Assembly (NCBI RefSeq): GCF_013408245.1
Contig: NZ_JACBYS010000001.1
Span: forward strand, 744,001-808,000
From: Duganella sp. 1224
Lineage (GTDB): Bacteria > Pseudomonadota > Gammaproteobacteria > Burkholderiales > Burkholderiaceae_D
Reading direction: 5' to 3'
DNA: 64,000 nt
The translations under genes and the position numbers were made by a program. The notes beneath the pieces were generated by a model, which did not search any database, had not been told where the DNA came from, and was given only the letters and a program-made list of their open reading frames with translations. This document shows, piece after piece, positions 26,850 through 35,587 of the stretch (position 1 is the first letter of the stretch; every line of letters begins with the position of its first letter).

Positions 26850-29714
26850 TTAGCGGCGGGGACTTTCGGGCGGCCCGAGATAGCTGGGTTTTACCCCGCC
26901 CGCATTGACTACCAGCTTTTGCAGCACCACCCCCGGGTCCACCACCCAGAACTTGAGGGTGTGGGGGCCGGGTTGCGTGATCGTATGCCGCGAAGTGAGC
27001 ACCGTCGCCCCATCGGCCACCGTCTTTTCCCATGCCTTTTCGCTGCCGTCCGCATGCATGTTGATGATCTGCGGCGCTTCGTCATCAAACGATATCGCAT
27101 ACCGCAGACCTGCTCCCGGCTGGAACTTCTGCGTCGGCGCCAGCGTCGTCTGCACCTCCACCTTGCCGGCGCTGAATAGCTGCATCTCGTACTCCAGCCG
27201 CATGCGCGGCGTCTCTTCCGCCGATGCATCCACTGGCAGCGTCGTCATGCCGGACAGCGTGCGGCCATGATCCGGAATCCGCAGCCACGAGCGCTGGTCC
27301 GCCGCCACCGCCCGCGTGTAGTGCTCCGCCTCCATTGACACCACGCCATCCGTCTCGATAAATCCTTTCAGCGCGTCCGCGCCGGCCGGCTTGCGCAGCG
27401 GGACCTTCACCGTGGTCTTGCCGCCCGCGCCAGACACCGTCAGCGTCGCGCTCCGCGCGCCATCCGGCACCTCGGCCCAGCGCACATCCACCATCACGCG
27501 CTGCTGGCGATCCACCTTGCCGGCCGGCTTGTCCAGCGTAATCCACGGCTCGCTCGCGGACACCGTGTAGTCAAACGCCTGCCGCCCGCGGTTGAAGATA
27601 TCGATGAACCGCGCCTTCTTCTCAAACACATCCAGCGCCGGCAGCGCCAGCGCCTCGCCGCCCGGCCCCGGCCAGACCTGCGCGCTGCCTTCCACTGCCA
27701 CGCCCATGTCCGCCTCTTCCGGCACCTGCATCTCGGTCACCGGCGGCATCACGTTGCGCGGCGGCTGGTTCCAGTACGTGTAGCCCAGGTGCGTCTGCGA
27801 CATCATGTGATTCCACTTGCCGCCGCTGATGTCCTGATGATAGCGGCGCACCAGCTCCGCGTCCTCCGCAAACAGCGCCCGTGCCCGCGCGGCCAGGTCG
27901 TTGGTGGCGGTGCGACCTTGCAGGCCATACAGCTGATTCAGTCCGGCCGTTACATACAGCTCATTCGCCACCGCGCTGGCCTTGACCGGATACAGCACCA
28001 ACTGGAAGAAGGCGTCGCGCTTGTCGGCCGGCAGGGCGGCGGAGATTTTCTCCGCGCGCGCCGCAAGCGCGTTGTAGTCGTCGACGATGCGCGTCGCCTC
28101 GTTGTAGTTCACCAGGCTGTAGGTGGTCGGCTCCAGCATCTCCGGCCGGCGGCGGCCGTTGTACCTGGCGTATTTGGCGACGATGTCGGCGATATCGTCT
28201 GCATGCGCCGGCCCGAATTCGCGCGCCGCCCACAGCTTGAGGTAATCCGGCAGCCGTTCGGCCGGCCATGCCGCCGGGTTCCACGCGTAGGTGAGGAAGA
28301 ACTCGATCGGCACCTCCATCGGCTTGAGGTCGCCCACGTTGACGATCCACATGCGGTTGGCCTGGTACTGCCACGCCAGGTGCATCTGCTCCCATACCTT
28401 GGGCAGCGGCGTCACGTTGATCCACTTGTACGAGCGCGGGCCGCCGACGTAGTCGAAGTGGTAATAGATGCCGGCGCCGCCGGCGCGCTTGCGTTCGTCG
28501 GCGGTCGGCAGGCGGCGGATATTGCCCCAGTTGTCGTCGCACCACAGCAGCATCACGTCGTCCGGCACGCGCATGCCTTTCTCGTAATACTCCTGTACCT
28601 CCTTGTACAGTGCCCATACCTGCGGCACCTTGGTCACATCCGGATTGACTTCTTTGGCGATGATGTCGCGCTGGTCCTTGACGATGCGCTCCAGCAGCGC
28701 CACATTGGCGCCTTCCGACATCGGCTCGTCGCCATCGCCGCGCATGCCCAGCGTGATCAGCTTTTCCTGGCCTTGCGAGACGCGCAGGCCCTGGGTCCAG
28801 AACTCCCGCAGAGCATCGGCGCTGCGGTTGTAGTCCCACGGCTTGCCGCCGCCGTAGCGGCGCCACTCATCGTGCGCGCGCATCATCGGCTCGTGGTGCG
28901 AGGTGCCGATGACGACACCGTATTCATCGGCCACCTTGCCGTTCAATTTGTCGTCGTCGTAGAAGGCCTTGCCCCACATGGCCGGCCACAGGTAGTTGCC
29001 GCGCATACGCAGGATCAGTTCATATACTTTTTCATAGAACTGATGATTGAAGCCGCCGTAGCGCTGCTTGACCCAGTCGGTCAGCGCCGGCGCCTCGTCG
29101 TTGAGGAAGATGCCGCGATACTGCACCACCGGCGCATCGCTGACCGCCGCGCCGGCCGACGCGTACACGCTGGCGTGCTTCGCCGCCGGCACGTCGGCCC
29201 ACCAGTTCCACGGCGAGACGCCGATCTGCTCCGACATCTCGTAGATGCCGAAGATAGTGCCGCGCTTGTCGCTGCCGGCGATGACCAGCGCCCGATCCAC
29301 GCCGGGCAGCGGCTGGCGCAAGGTCTGCACCTGCCAGCCTTCCCACTTGCCCTTGATGGACGAGACATCCAGCTTGCCCGCGGCCACCAGTTGATCGATC
29401 AACGCGCTCTTGCCGACGGTGCCGACGATGATCACGTCCGCGCCGGCCGGCTTGCCGCCCTTGACCAGCAGCGGCCTGGCGGCGCTGACGCGGGCGATGT
29501 CGGCCTGCAGGTCGCCTGCGGCGCGGATCACACCCGCGTGGTCGGCGGCGTCGATGTAGATGCGGGCGGCCTGGCCGTTGCTGGCCAGCGCGACGGCGTC
29601 AGGCGGCGGTTGATCGAACCAGGCCAGCTTTTTCTGGCCCAGGGCCTGCGCGGGCAGGGCGTGACACAGCAGGGCCAATAGCATGGCCCCTGCGGCAAGA
29701 ACGGGTTGTCTCAT
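26850..29714 (-). CDS. GH115 xylan alpha-glucuronidase, exported
   Basis: A 954-residue enzyme of family GH115, which removes glucuronic acid from internal and terminal xylose units of polymeric xylan. A signal peptide ends near LPAQALG. Family signatures visible include YRGIFLNDEAPALTDW, RGNYLWPAMWGKAFYDDD, GTSHHEPMMRAHDEW and TLGMRGDGDEPMSEG, followed by C-terminal beta domains. Length matches the family. It is the last gene of an operon with an SGNH esterase and a GH43 enzyme, starting 6 bases after the GH43 stop. It complements the GH67 enzyme encoded nearby. Confidence 0.93.
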   Translation of the reverse strand: MRQPVLAAGAMLLALLCHALPAQALGQKKLAWFDQPPPDAVALASNGQAARIYIDAADHAGVIRAAGDLQADIARVSAARPLLVKGGKPAGADVIIVGTVGKSALIDQLVAAGKLDVSSIKGKWEGWQVQTLRQPLPGVDRALVIAGSDKRGTIFGIYEMSEQIGVSPWNWWADVPAAKHASVYASAGAAVSDAPVVQYRGIFLNDEAPALTDWVKQRYGGFNHQFYEKVYELILRMRGNYLWPAMWGKAFYDDDKLNGKVADEYGVVIGTSHHEPMMRAHDEWRRYGGGKPWDYNRSADALREFWTQGLRVSQGQEKLITLGMRGDGDEPMSEGANVALLERIVKDQRDIIAKEVNPDVTKVPQVWALYKEVQEYYEKGMRVPDDVMLLWCDDNWGNIRRLPTADERKRAGGAGIYYHFDYVGGPRSYKWINVTPLPKVWEQMHLAWQYQANRMWIVNVGDLKPMEVPIEFFLTYAWNPAAWPAERLPDYLKLWAAREFGPAHADDIADIVAKYARYNGRRRPEMLEPTTYSLVNYNEATRIVDDYNALAARAEKISAALPADKRDAFFQLVLYPVKASAVANELYVTAGLNQLYGLQGRTATNDLAARARALFAEDAELVRRYHQDISGGKWNHMMSQTHLGYTYWNQPPRNVMPPVTEMQVPEEADMGVAVEGSAQVWPGPGGEALALPALDVFEKKARFIDIFNRGRQAFDYTVSASEPWITLDKPAGKVDRQQRVMVDVRWAEVPDGARSATLTVSGAGGKTTVKVPLRKPAGADALKGFIETDGVVSMEAEHYTRAVAADQRSWLRIPDHGRTLSGMTTLPVDASAEETPRMRLEYEMQLFSAGKVEVQTTLAPTQKFQPGAGLRYAISFDDEAPQIINMHADGSEKAWEKTVADGATVLTSRHTITQPGPHTLKFWVVDPGVVLQKLVVNAGGVKPSYLGPPESPRR

Positions 29715-29720
29715 GTTGTT

Positions 29721-31343
29721 TTATTTTTCCAGCGGGGTGTAGTCGAACCAGGCGAAATCGGCTGGTGGCATGCCTTCCTTGCCGGCGCCTTCGGCGTACA
29801 TGCCGATAAAGACGCCGGTGAAGCCGCCCGCCGCTTCCGACGACAGCGGCGCGGTGGGGACGGTGCCGATCGGCTTGAGCTGGCCGTCGCCGCTGCCGTA
29901 ACTGAAGGTGTACTGGCCAGCCGTCGATTCAACCTGCAGCACCACCGGTCCCGCCGGCAGCGGCGCCGAGGCCTGCAGCGTGGTCACGCCCTTGGCGCGC
30001 GCCACCAGCTCCAGCCGGCGCTCCGGCGCGCCGGTGATGCGCAGCTCGTAGTAGTTCTTTTCGTTCTGGCGCAGCACCAGGCCGGCCGCCTGCGTGGCGG
30101 CGGAAGGCTGAAACGCCACTTGCGTGGCGGCGCGCATGCGCATGTGTTCCTGGCGGCGCGCCACGAAAGCTGGTTGCGCGATGTCGTTCATGGTGACGCT
30201 GCTGCCTTTCAGGCGCAGGTAGCCGGGCCGCTCGGTCAGCGACCACAGGCCATCGCCGGGGCCGCGCAGCATGGTCCATTGCAGGCCAAGCTTGGGCGCC
30301 TTGAAGTCGTCGCGCACCGGTTCGAGCGGCCATGGCGAGGAGGGCGGCAGGCCGGCGGCGGACATCTGCACCGCCAGCGGCTTGCCCTGGTTGACCACCA
30401 GCCAGCCGTCGGCGTTCCACTCGACGGGCGTCAGCAGGGTTTCGCGGCCGAGGTGATGCTGCTTGTCGACCGGACGGATGCCCAGCAGCGGCATCCACCA
30501 TTTGCCTTCCGGCGTTTGCACCAGGTCGCCGTGGCCGGTGGCCTGTAGCGGCAGTTCCGGGTGGCCGCGGTGGGTCAGGATGGGATTGGCCGGGTTGGCG
30601 GTGAACGGGCCGAATGGCGAGGTGGAACGCGCCATCGTCAGGCTGTGGTTATACGAGGTGCCGCCCTCGGAGATCATCAGGTAATACAGGCCGTTGTACT
30701 TGTACAGGTGCGGGCCTTCCGGCCACACGCCGCCGGTGCCGGACCAGATCAGGCGCGGCGCCTCCAGCAGCTTGCCGGCCTTGAGGTCGATCTCGGCCTG
30801 ATAGACGCCGCCATGTTCGCCGCCGCCGTGGCGGGTGTAGTACACCTTGCCGTCGTCGTCGAAGAACAGCGACGGGTCCATGGCGAAGGTTGGGTCGTTC
30901 AGCCACACTGGCTCCGACCATTCGCCGGCCGGGTCCTTGGTGTGGACGTAGAAGGCGCCGCCGCCCTCCATATTGGTGGTGACCATGTAGAACACGCCGT
31001 CGTGGCAGCGCAGCGTGGGCGCATAAATGCCCTGCGAGCTGCGCGTTTTGGCCAGATTCAGCTGGCTGGCGCGCGTGAGCGCGTGGCCGATCTGGCGCCA
31101 GTGCACCAGGTCCTTGCTGTGGTAGATCGGCACGCCCGGGAAGTATTCAAAGCTGCTGGTGGCAAGGTAGTAATCGCCGCCCACGCGGCAGATGCTCGGA
31201 TCGGCGTGGAAGCCGCTCAACACCGGATTGGTGTAGGTGGCGTCGGCGGCGGCAGCGGTGGTGGCGACGCCTGGGGCGGCGGCCATCAGCGCGGTCAATG
31301 CCAGGCGCGCGGCGGCTGCCGCGGCGGCGGGGAATTTGCTCAT
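29721..31343 (-). CDS. GH43-family beta-xylosidase / alpha-arabinofuranosidase
   Basis: A 540-residue glycoside hydrolase with signal peptide. The GH43 triad is visible: base Asp48 (GFHADPSIC), pKa-modulating Asp156 (FAMDPSLFFDD) and acid Glu209 (VWPEGPHLYK). A C-terminal beta-sandwich (from about residue 340) is of the type seen in the long GH43 xylosidases. The ATG overlaps the SGNH gene stop by one base and the GH115 gene follows. It probably releases xylose or arabinose from xylo-oligosaccharides. The precise specificity cannot be read from sequence. Confidence 0.92.
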   Translation of the reverse strand: MSKFPAAAAAAARLALTALMAAAPGVATTAAAADATYTNPVLSGFHADPSICRVGGDYYLATSSFEYFPGVPIYHSKDLVHWRQIGHALTRASQLNLAKTRSSQGIYAPTLRCHDGVFYMVTTNMEGGGAFYVHTKDPAGEWSEPVWLNDPTFAMDPSLFFDDDGKVYYTRHGGGEHGGVYQAEIDLKAGKLLEAPRLIWSGTGGVWPEGPHLYKYNGLYYLMISEGGTSYNHSLTMARSTSPFGPFTANPANPILTHRGHPELPLQATGHGDLVQTPEGKWWMPLLGIRPVDKQHHLGRETLLTPVEWNADGWLVVNQGKPLAVQMSAAGLPPSSPWPLEPVRDDFKAPKLGLQWTMLRGPGDGLWSLTERPGYLRLKGSSVTMNDIAQPAFVARRQEHMRMRAATQVAFQPSAATQAAGLVLRQNEKNYYELRITGAPERRLELVARAKGVTTLQASAPLPAGPVVLQVESTAGQYTFSYGSGDGQLKPIGTVPTAPLSSEAAGGFTGVFIGMYAEGAGKEGMPPADFAWFDYTPLEK

Positions 31344-32614
31344 TATTTATTGTCTCCACATTGTTTTCGCAGCGCCGCCAGCGGCACGGTTTCCGCCAAT
31401 GCGCGGTAGCCGGCCAGCGATGGATGCAGGTGATCGCCGCTGTCGTACACCGGCTTGATGCGGGCCGGTTGCGATGGATCGCGCAGCGTGGCGTCAAAGT
31501 CGGCCACGGCGTCGAACACGCCGGACGTGCGTATCCACTGATTCAGCGCCTGGCGGTCTGCTTCGTTTTCTGGTTCTGGATGGTAGTAGTCGCCGCCGAC
31601 ATACGGCGTGACGGTGGCGCCGATCAGGCAGATGCCATGGGCATGCGCGCGTTCGGCGAGCTGGCGGTGGGCCAGTTTGAGGTCGGCCAGCAGTTGCTGG
31701 CGGTCGGATGGTGTATCGGGGCCGTTGCGGTGCTGGACGCCCAGGTCGTTGACGCCGATCAGCACCAGCGCGTGCGTAACGCCGGCGCGCGACAGCACGT
31801 CGCGGTCGAAGCGCGACACCAGCGGCGCGCCGATGCCCTCGCGCAGCATGCGGCCGCCGCCGATGCCGGCGTTGACCACGCCCAGCGTGTGCTGGTTGTC
31901 GCGCAGGCGCGCAGCCAGCACGTCGGTCCAGCGGGTGTTGGTGTCGGGCGGCACGCCGTAGCCGTCGGTGATGGAGTCGCCGATGGCCACCAGCGCGCCC
32001 ACCTTGCGCGGCGCCAGCACTTCCACGTCGCTGATGGCGTACCAGCGCGTGACCTTGCCGGCATCGGCCCACGCGGCGTCCATCACGCGGTTGCCCTTGG
32101 TGAGGAAGGTGTGGGCGCGGGCGCCGTTATGCGCGGTCTGGCGCGCCGGTTCAGCCTTGAAGTACAGCGAAATCGCCAGGTCGGCGGCCGGCTTCAGCTC
32201 CATGGCGACTGCGTCGCTGTAGTATTCCGCGCCGGCGGGAATGGTGACATTGGCGCGGCCGTCAAAGGTCAGTGGGCGCAGGGTAGGGGGCTGGACAACG
32301 GCCTGTCCCGGCGCTGCCGCCAGCGCCACGCTGGCGCCGTCGAGCGTCAATGGTGCGGTGCCGTACACATTGCTGACCCGCACCCGGAATTGTTTGCCGC
32401 CCAGAGTGAGGCGCACCACCTGGCGCAGGCTGGCGTCGCGCCACTGTTCGGCCGCCAGTTGGTTGTTCGCATCGGGAATTTGCTGCGCCGCACCCCAACT
32501 GGCCACCCAGTGTGAAGCCGCTGGCGCCGGCGATGCGGCGGCCGCTGCCTGCAGCAGGCAGGCGGCGGCGATGGCGCCAAAATAACGGGGGAAAGCGTGT
32601 TGACTTGATCGCAT
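31343..32614 (-). CDS. SGNH/GDSL-family esterase, exported
   Basis: A 423-residue hydrolase with signal peptide. The SGNH blocks are in order: block I GDSITDGYG (nucleophile Ser), block II Gly in NAGIGGGRM, block III GVNDLG (Asn), and block V DHLHPS (Asp and His). An N-terminal beta domain of about 200 residues precedes the catalytic part, as in the SGNH proteins often annotated rhamnogalacturonan or xylan acetylesterase. It is the first gene of the SGNH-GH43-GH115 operon, and deacetylation of xylan is the likely job. An AAGGAA ribosome site precedes the ATG. Confidence 0.88.
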   Translation of the reverse strand: MRSSQHAFPRYFGAIAAACLLQAAAAASPAPAASHWVASWGAAQQIPDANNQLAAEQWRDASLRQVVRLTLGGKQFRVRVSNVYGTAPLTLDGASVALAAAPGQAVVQPPTLRPLTFDGRANVTIPAGAEYYSDAVAMELKPAADLAISLYFKAEPARQTAHNGARAHTFLTKGNRVMDAAWADAGKVTRWYAISDVEVLAPRKVGALVAIGDSITDGYGVPPDTNTRWTDVLAARLRDNQHTLGVVNAGIGGGRMLREGIGAPLVSRFDRDVLSRAGVTHALVLIGVNDLGVQHRNGPDTPSDRQQLLADLKLAHRQLAERAHAHGICLIGATVTPYVGGDYYHPEPENEADRQALNQWIRTSGVFDAVADFDATLRDPSQPARIKPVYDSGDHLHPSLAGYRALAETVPLAALRKQCGDNK

Positions 32615-32635
32615 AATTCCTTCACACTGACAAAA

Positions 32636-32649
32636 TGTTAGCGCTATTC
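32636..32649. promoter_or_regulatory. xyl-box-like operator between the hemicellulase and xylX operons
   Basis: TGTTAGCGCTATTC has the perfect 8-base core TAGCGCTA of LacI-family operators and matches 10 of 14 bases of the remembered Xanthomonas xyl-box. A CTGACA (32627-32632) upstream could be a -35 element for xylX, which would place the operator between -35 and -10. The site is in the 106-base gap between two divergent operons, so one site could control both. Confidence 0.55.
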
Positions 32650-32720
32650 ATTTTAGGTTACTCGCATGGTACGCGCAACAAAAAAAGCCGGCAGAAGCCC
32701 AACGAGACAAGGACAGTTCT

Positions 32721-33905
32721 GTGAACAATCAATTGAAGCACGCGCCAGCGCTGGCGCACCTCCCCGCCGACCTCGCGGATGCCCTGCTGGTCGGCCGCGT
32801 CTGGCGTCAGGATGTTAACGGCCCGAGCGTGGTCGTGGTCCGCAAGGGCGAAGTTTTCGACATCACCGCGCAAGCGGCCACCGTTTCCGATCTGCTGGAC
32901 CGCGACGACGTTGCCGCCTTCGCCCAGGCCGCGCAAGGCGAATCGCTGGGCAAGGTCGAGGCGCTGATCGAGACGGCGCTGAGCGGCGCGGAGGCGCCGG
33001 TGCGCCTGCTGGCGCCATGCGACGTGCAGGCCATCAAGGCCTGCGGCGTGACCTTTGCCGTCAGCCTGCTGGAACGCGTGATCGAAGAACAAGCGGGCGG
33101 CAACCCGGCCCGCGCCGACGAGCTGCGCAAGTCGCTGCTGAAGGATATCGGCGCCGACCTGTCGGCCATCAAGCCAGGTTCGCCGGAAGCGGAAAAGCTG
33201 AAGCAGGAATTCATCGCGCGCGGCGCCTGGTCGCAATACATGGAAGTGGGGATCGGCCCGTATGCGGAAGTGTTCTCGAAATCGCAGCCGATGTCGGCGG
33301 TGGGTTTGGGCGCGGACGTGGGCCTGCACCCGGAATCGAAGTGGAACAATCCGGAGCCGGAGATCGTGCTGGCGGTGAACAGCCGCGCGCAAACGGTCGG
33401 CGCCACGCTCGGCAACGACGTCAATCTGCGCGACATCGAGGGCCGCAGCGCGCTGTTGCTGGGCAAGGCCAAGGACAACAACGCCTCGTGCGGCATCGGC
33501 CCGTTCATCCGCCTGTTCGACGGCCGCTTCACCATCGACACCGTGCGCAATGCGGAACTGCGCCTGCTGATCGAAGGCGCGGAAGACGGCTTCCGCCTGG
33601 ACGGCGAGAGCCGCATGCGCGAAATCAGCCGCGACCCGCTGGACCTGGTGTCGCAAACCGCCGGCGCCCATCACCAGTACCCGGACGGCTTCATGCTCTT
33701 CCTCGGCACCATGTTCTCGCCGATCAAGGACCGCGGCGCGCCGGGCGCCGGCTTCACCCACAAGCTGGGCGACCGCGTCAGCATCAGCAGCCCGTCGCTG
33801 GGCATGCTGGTCAACCACGTACAACTCAGCACCACCGTGGCGCCATGGACCTTTGGCGTGCGCGCACTGTATCGCAATCTGGCCCAGCGCGGCCTGCTCA
33901 ACTAA
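32721..33905 (+). CDS. xylX: 2-keto-3-deoxy-D-xylonate dehydratase, FAH family (Weimberg pathway)
   Basis: A 394-residue fumarylacetoacetate-hydrolase-family protein. The metal site is visible: Glu-x-Glu in NPEPEIVLAV and the downstream Asp in GNDVNLRDIEG. In the Weimberg pathway the FAH-family XylX dehydrates 2-keto-3-deoxyxylonate to 2-oxoglutarate semialdehyde. That assignment rests on the following xylB, xylC and xylD homologues. The start is a GTG at 32721 with AAGGACAG upstream. The next gene follows 23 bases later. Confidence 0.85.
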   Translation: MNNQLKHAPALAHLPADLADALLVGRVWRQDVNGPSVVVVRKGEVFDITAQAATVSDLLDRDDVAAFAQAAQGESLGKVEALIETALSGAEAPVRLLAPCDVQAIKACGVTFAVSLLERVIEEQAGGNPARADELRKSLLKDIGADLSAIKPGSPEAEKLKQEFIARGAWSQYMEVGIGPYAEVFSKSQPMSAVGLGADVGLHPESKWNNPEPEIVLAVNSRAQTVGATLGNDVNLRDIEGRSALLLGKAKDNNASCGIGPFIRLFDGRFTIDTVRNAELRLLIEGAEDGFRLDGESRMREISRDPLDLVSQTAGAHHQYPDGFMLFLGTMFSPIKDRGAPGAGFTHKLGDRVSISSPSLGMLVNHVQLSTTVAPWTFGVRALYRNLAQRGLLN

Positions 33906-33928
33906 AAACAAATCTCTGGAGAGAATAA

Positions 33929-34708
33929 ATGGGGAAACCTTTGGTCTTCGCTACCTACCCGGACCTGGCGGATAAGCGGGTTCTGGTCACCGGCGGCGGC
34001 TCCGGCATCGGCGCCGGCATCGTGGACGCCTTCGTCAAACAGGGCGCGCAAGTGTTCTTCATCGACATCGTGGAGGAGGCGTCGCGCGCGCTGGTGGAAA
34101 GCCTGAAAGGCGCCAAACACGCGCCGGTGTTCTTCCACTGTGACCTGACCGATCTGGATGCGCTGGCCAAGGTCATCGCGCAGATCGAGCAGGATCATGG
34201 CGCCATCGAAATCCTGATCAACAACGCCGCCAACGATCACCGTCACCAGGTGCACGAAGTGACCGGCAAGTACTGGGACAACAGCCTGGCGGTCAACCTG
34301 CGCCACCAGTTCTTCTGCGCGCAGGCGGTGGCGCCGGGCATGAAGAAGGCCGGCGGCGGCGTGATCCTGAACTTCGGTTCGATCTCGTGGCACCTGGCGC
34401 TGCCCAACCTGACGCTGTACATGACCGCCAAGGCGGCCATCGAGGGCCTGACGCGCGGCCTGGCGCGTGACCTGGGCCAGGACGGCATCCGCGTCAACAC
34501 CGTCATTCCTGGCTCGGTGATGACCGAGCGCCAGAAGGCGTTGTGGCACTCGCCGGAAGCCGGCCAGGCGATCCTGGATGCGCAAGTGCTGCCGCAAAGC
34601 GTGGAGACGGAAGACATCGCCGCCATGGCGCTGTTCCTGTCCTCGGATAACGCACGACGCTGCTCCGGCCGCGACTACTTCGTTGACGCCGGATGGTATG
34701 GAGCATGA
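33929..34708 (+). CDS. xylB: D-xylose 1-dehydrogenase, SDR family (Weimberg pathway)
   Basis: A 259-residue short-chain dehydrogenase that would oxidise D-xylose to xylonolactone with NAD(P). The nucleotide-binding motif is TGGGSGIGAGI, the NNAAN motif is INNAAND, and the catalytic Ser (NFGSISWH) and Tyr-x-x-x-Lys (YMTAK) are present. Family members also oxidise other sugars such as arabinose. The xylose assignment comes from the operon with xylX, xylC, xylD and xylFGH. A GGAGAG ribosome site precedes the ATG. Confidence 0.85.
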   Translation: MGKPLVFATYPDLADKRVLVTGGGSGIGAGIVDAFVKQGAQVFFIDIVEEASRALVESLKGAKHAPVFFHCDLTDLDALAKVIAQIEQDHGAIEILINNAANDHRHQVHEVTGKYWDNSLAVNLRHQFFCAQAVAPGMKKAGGGVILNFGSISWHLALPNLTLYMTAKAAIEGLTRGLARDLGQDGIRVNTVIPGSVMTERQKALWHSPEAGQAILDAQVLPQSVETEDIAAMALFLSSDNARRCSGRDYFVDAGWYGA

Positions 34709-35580
34709 ACCTCTACCAGCCTGAGTGCATCTGGCCACTGGGCGCGACCCTGGCCGAGGGACCGGTATGGCATCCAGAGGACAAGTCGCTGTATTTCGTC
34801 GACATCAAGCAGCGCGCGATTCACCGCTGCGCCGAGGACGGCGGCCGCCGCCAGAGCTGGACGGTGCCGGATGAAGTGGGCTTCGCGCTGCCGATGCATG
34901 GCGGCGATTTCGTCTGCGGCCTGCCGGGACGCCTGGACCGCTTTTCGTTCGACACCGGCGCGCTGACCACGCTGCATGCGCTGGAATCGCACCTGCCGGG
35001 CAATCGCCTGAACGACGGCTACGTGGACCGCCACGGCGCGCTGTGGTTCGGCTCCATGGACAACGCCGAGGAAGCGCCGAGCGGCGCGCTGTATCGCCAG
35101 TCCGGCGGCACGGCGCCGCAGCACAAGGACGGCGGCTACGTCATCACCAACGGCCCGTGCGTCAGCCCGGACGGGCGCACCTTCTATCACACCGACACGC
35201 TGGAAAAGACCATCTACGCGTTTGAGCTGGACGAGCAGGGCAACCTGTCCAACAAGCGCGTGTTCGTGCGCATCGAGGGTAGCGGCTACCCGGACGGCAC
35301 GGCGGTCGATGCCGATGGTACGCTGTGGGTCGGCCTGTTCGCCGGCGGCCGCATCGAGCGCTACTCGGCGGCCGGCCAATTGCTGGACACCGTGAGCATG
35401 CCGTGTTCGAATATCACCAAGGTCACGTTCGGCGGCGACGATCTGCGCACCGTGTTTGTGACCACCGCCCGCAAGGGTCTGTCGGCGGAAGAATTAAGCC
35501 GTGAGCCGCTGGCCGGGGGCATTTTCAGCTTCCGCGTGGCCTCGCCGGGACAATTGCAACATCTGTACTTACCTGAATAG
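34705..35580 (+). CDS. xylC: Xylonolactonase, SMP-30/gluconolactonase family
   Basis: A 291-residue six-bladed beta-propeller lactonase that would hydrolyse xylonolactone to xylonate. Metal-site features are Glu18 in LAEGPVWHP, Asn in NRLNDGYVDRHG, TNGPCVSPDGRT, and Asp in YPDGTAVDADG. I place the start at the ATG that overlaps the xylB stop by 4 bases (ATGA). An in-frame ATG at 34693 would add 4 residues. The overlap indicates translational coupling with xylB. Confidence 0.87.
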   Translation: MNLYQPECIWPLGATLAEGPVWHPEDKSLYFVDIKQRAIHRCAEDGGRRQSWTVPDEVGFALPMHGGDFVCGLPGRLDRFSFDTGALTTLHALESHLPGNRLNDGYVDRHGALWFGSMDNAEEAPSGALYRQSGGTAPQHKDGGYVITNGPCVSPDGRTFYHTDTLEKTIYAFELDEQGNLSNKRVFVRIEGSGYPDGTAVDADGTLWVGLFAGGRIERYSAAGQLLDTVSMPCSNITKVTFGGDDLRTVFVTTARKGLSAEELSREPLAGGIFSFRVASPGQLQHLYLPE

Positions 35581-35587
35581 GCAATCT

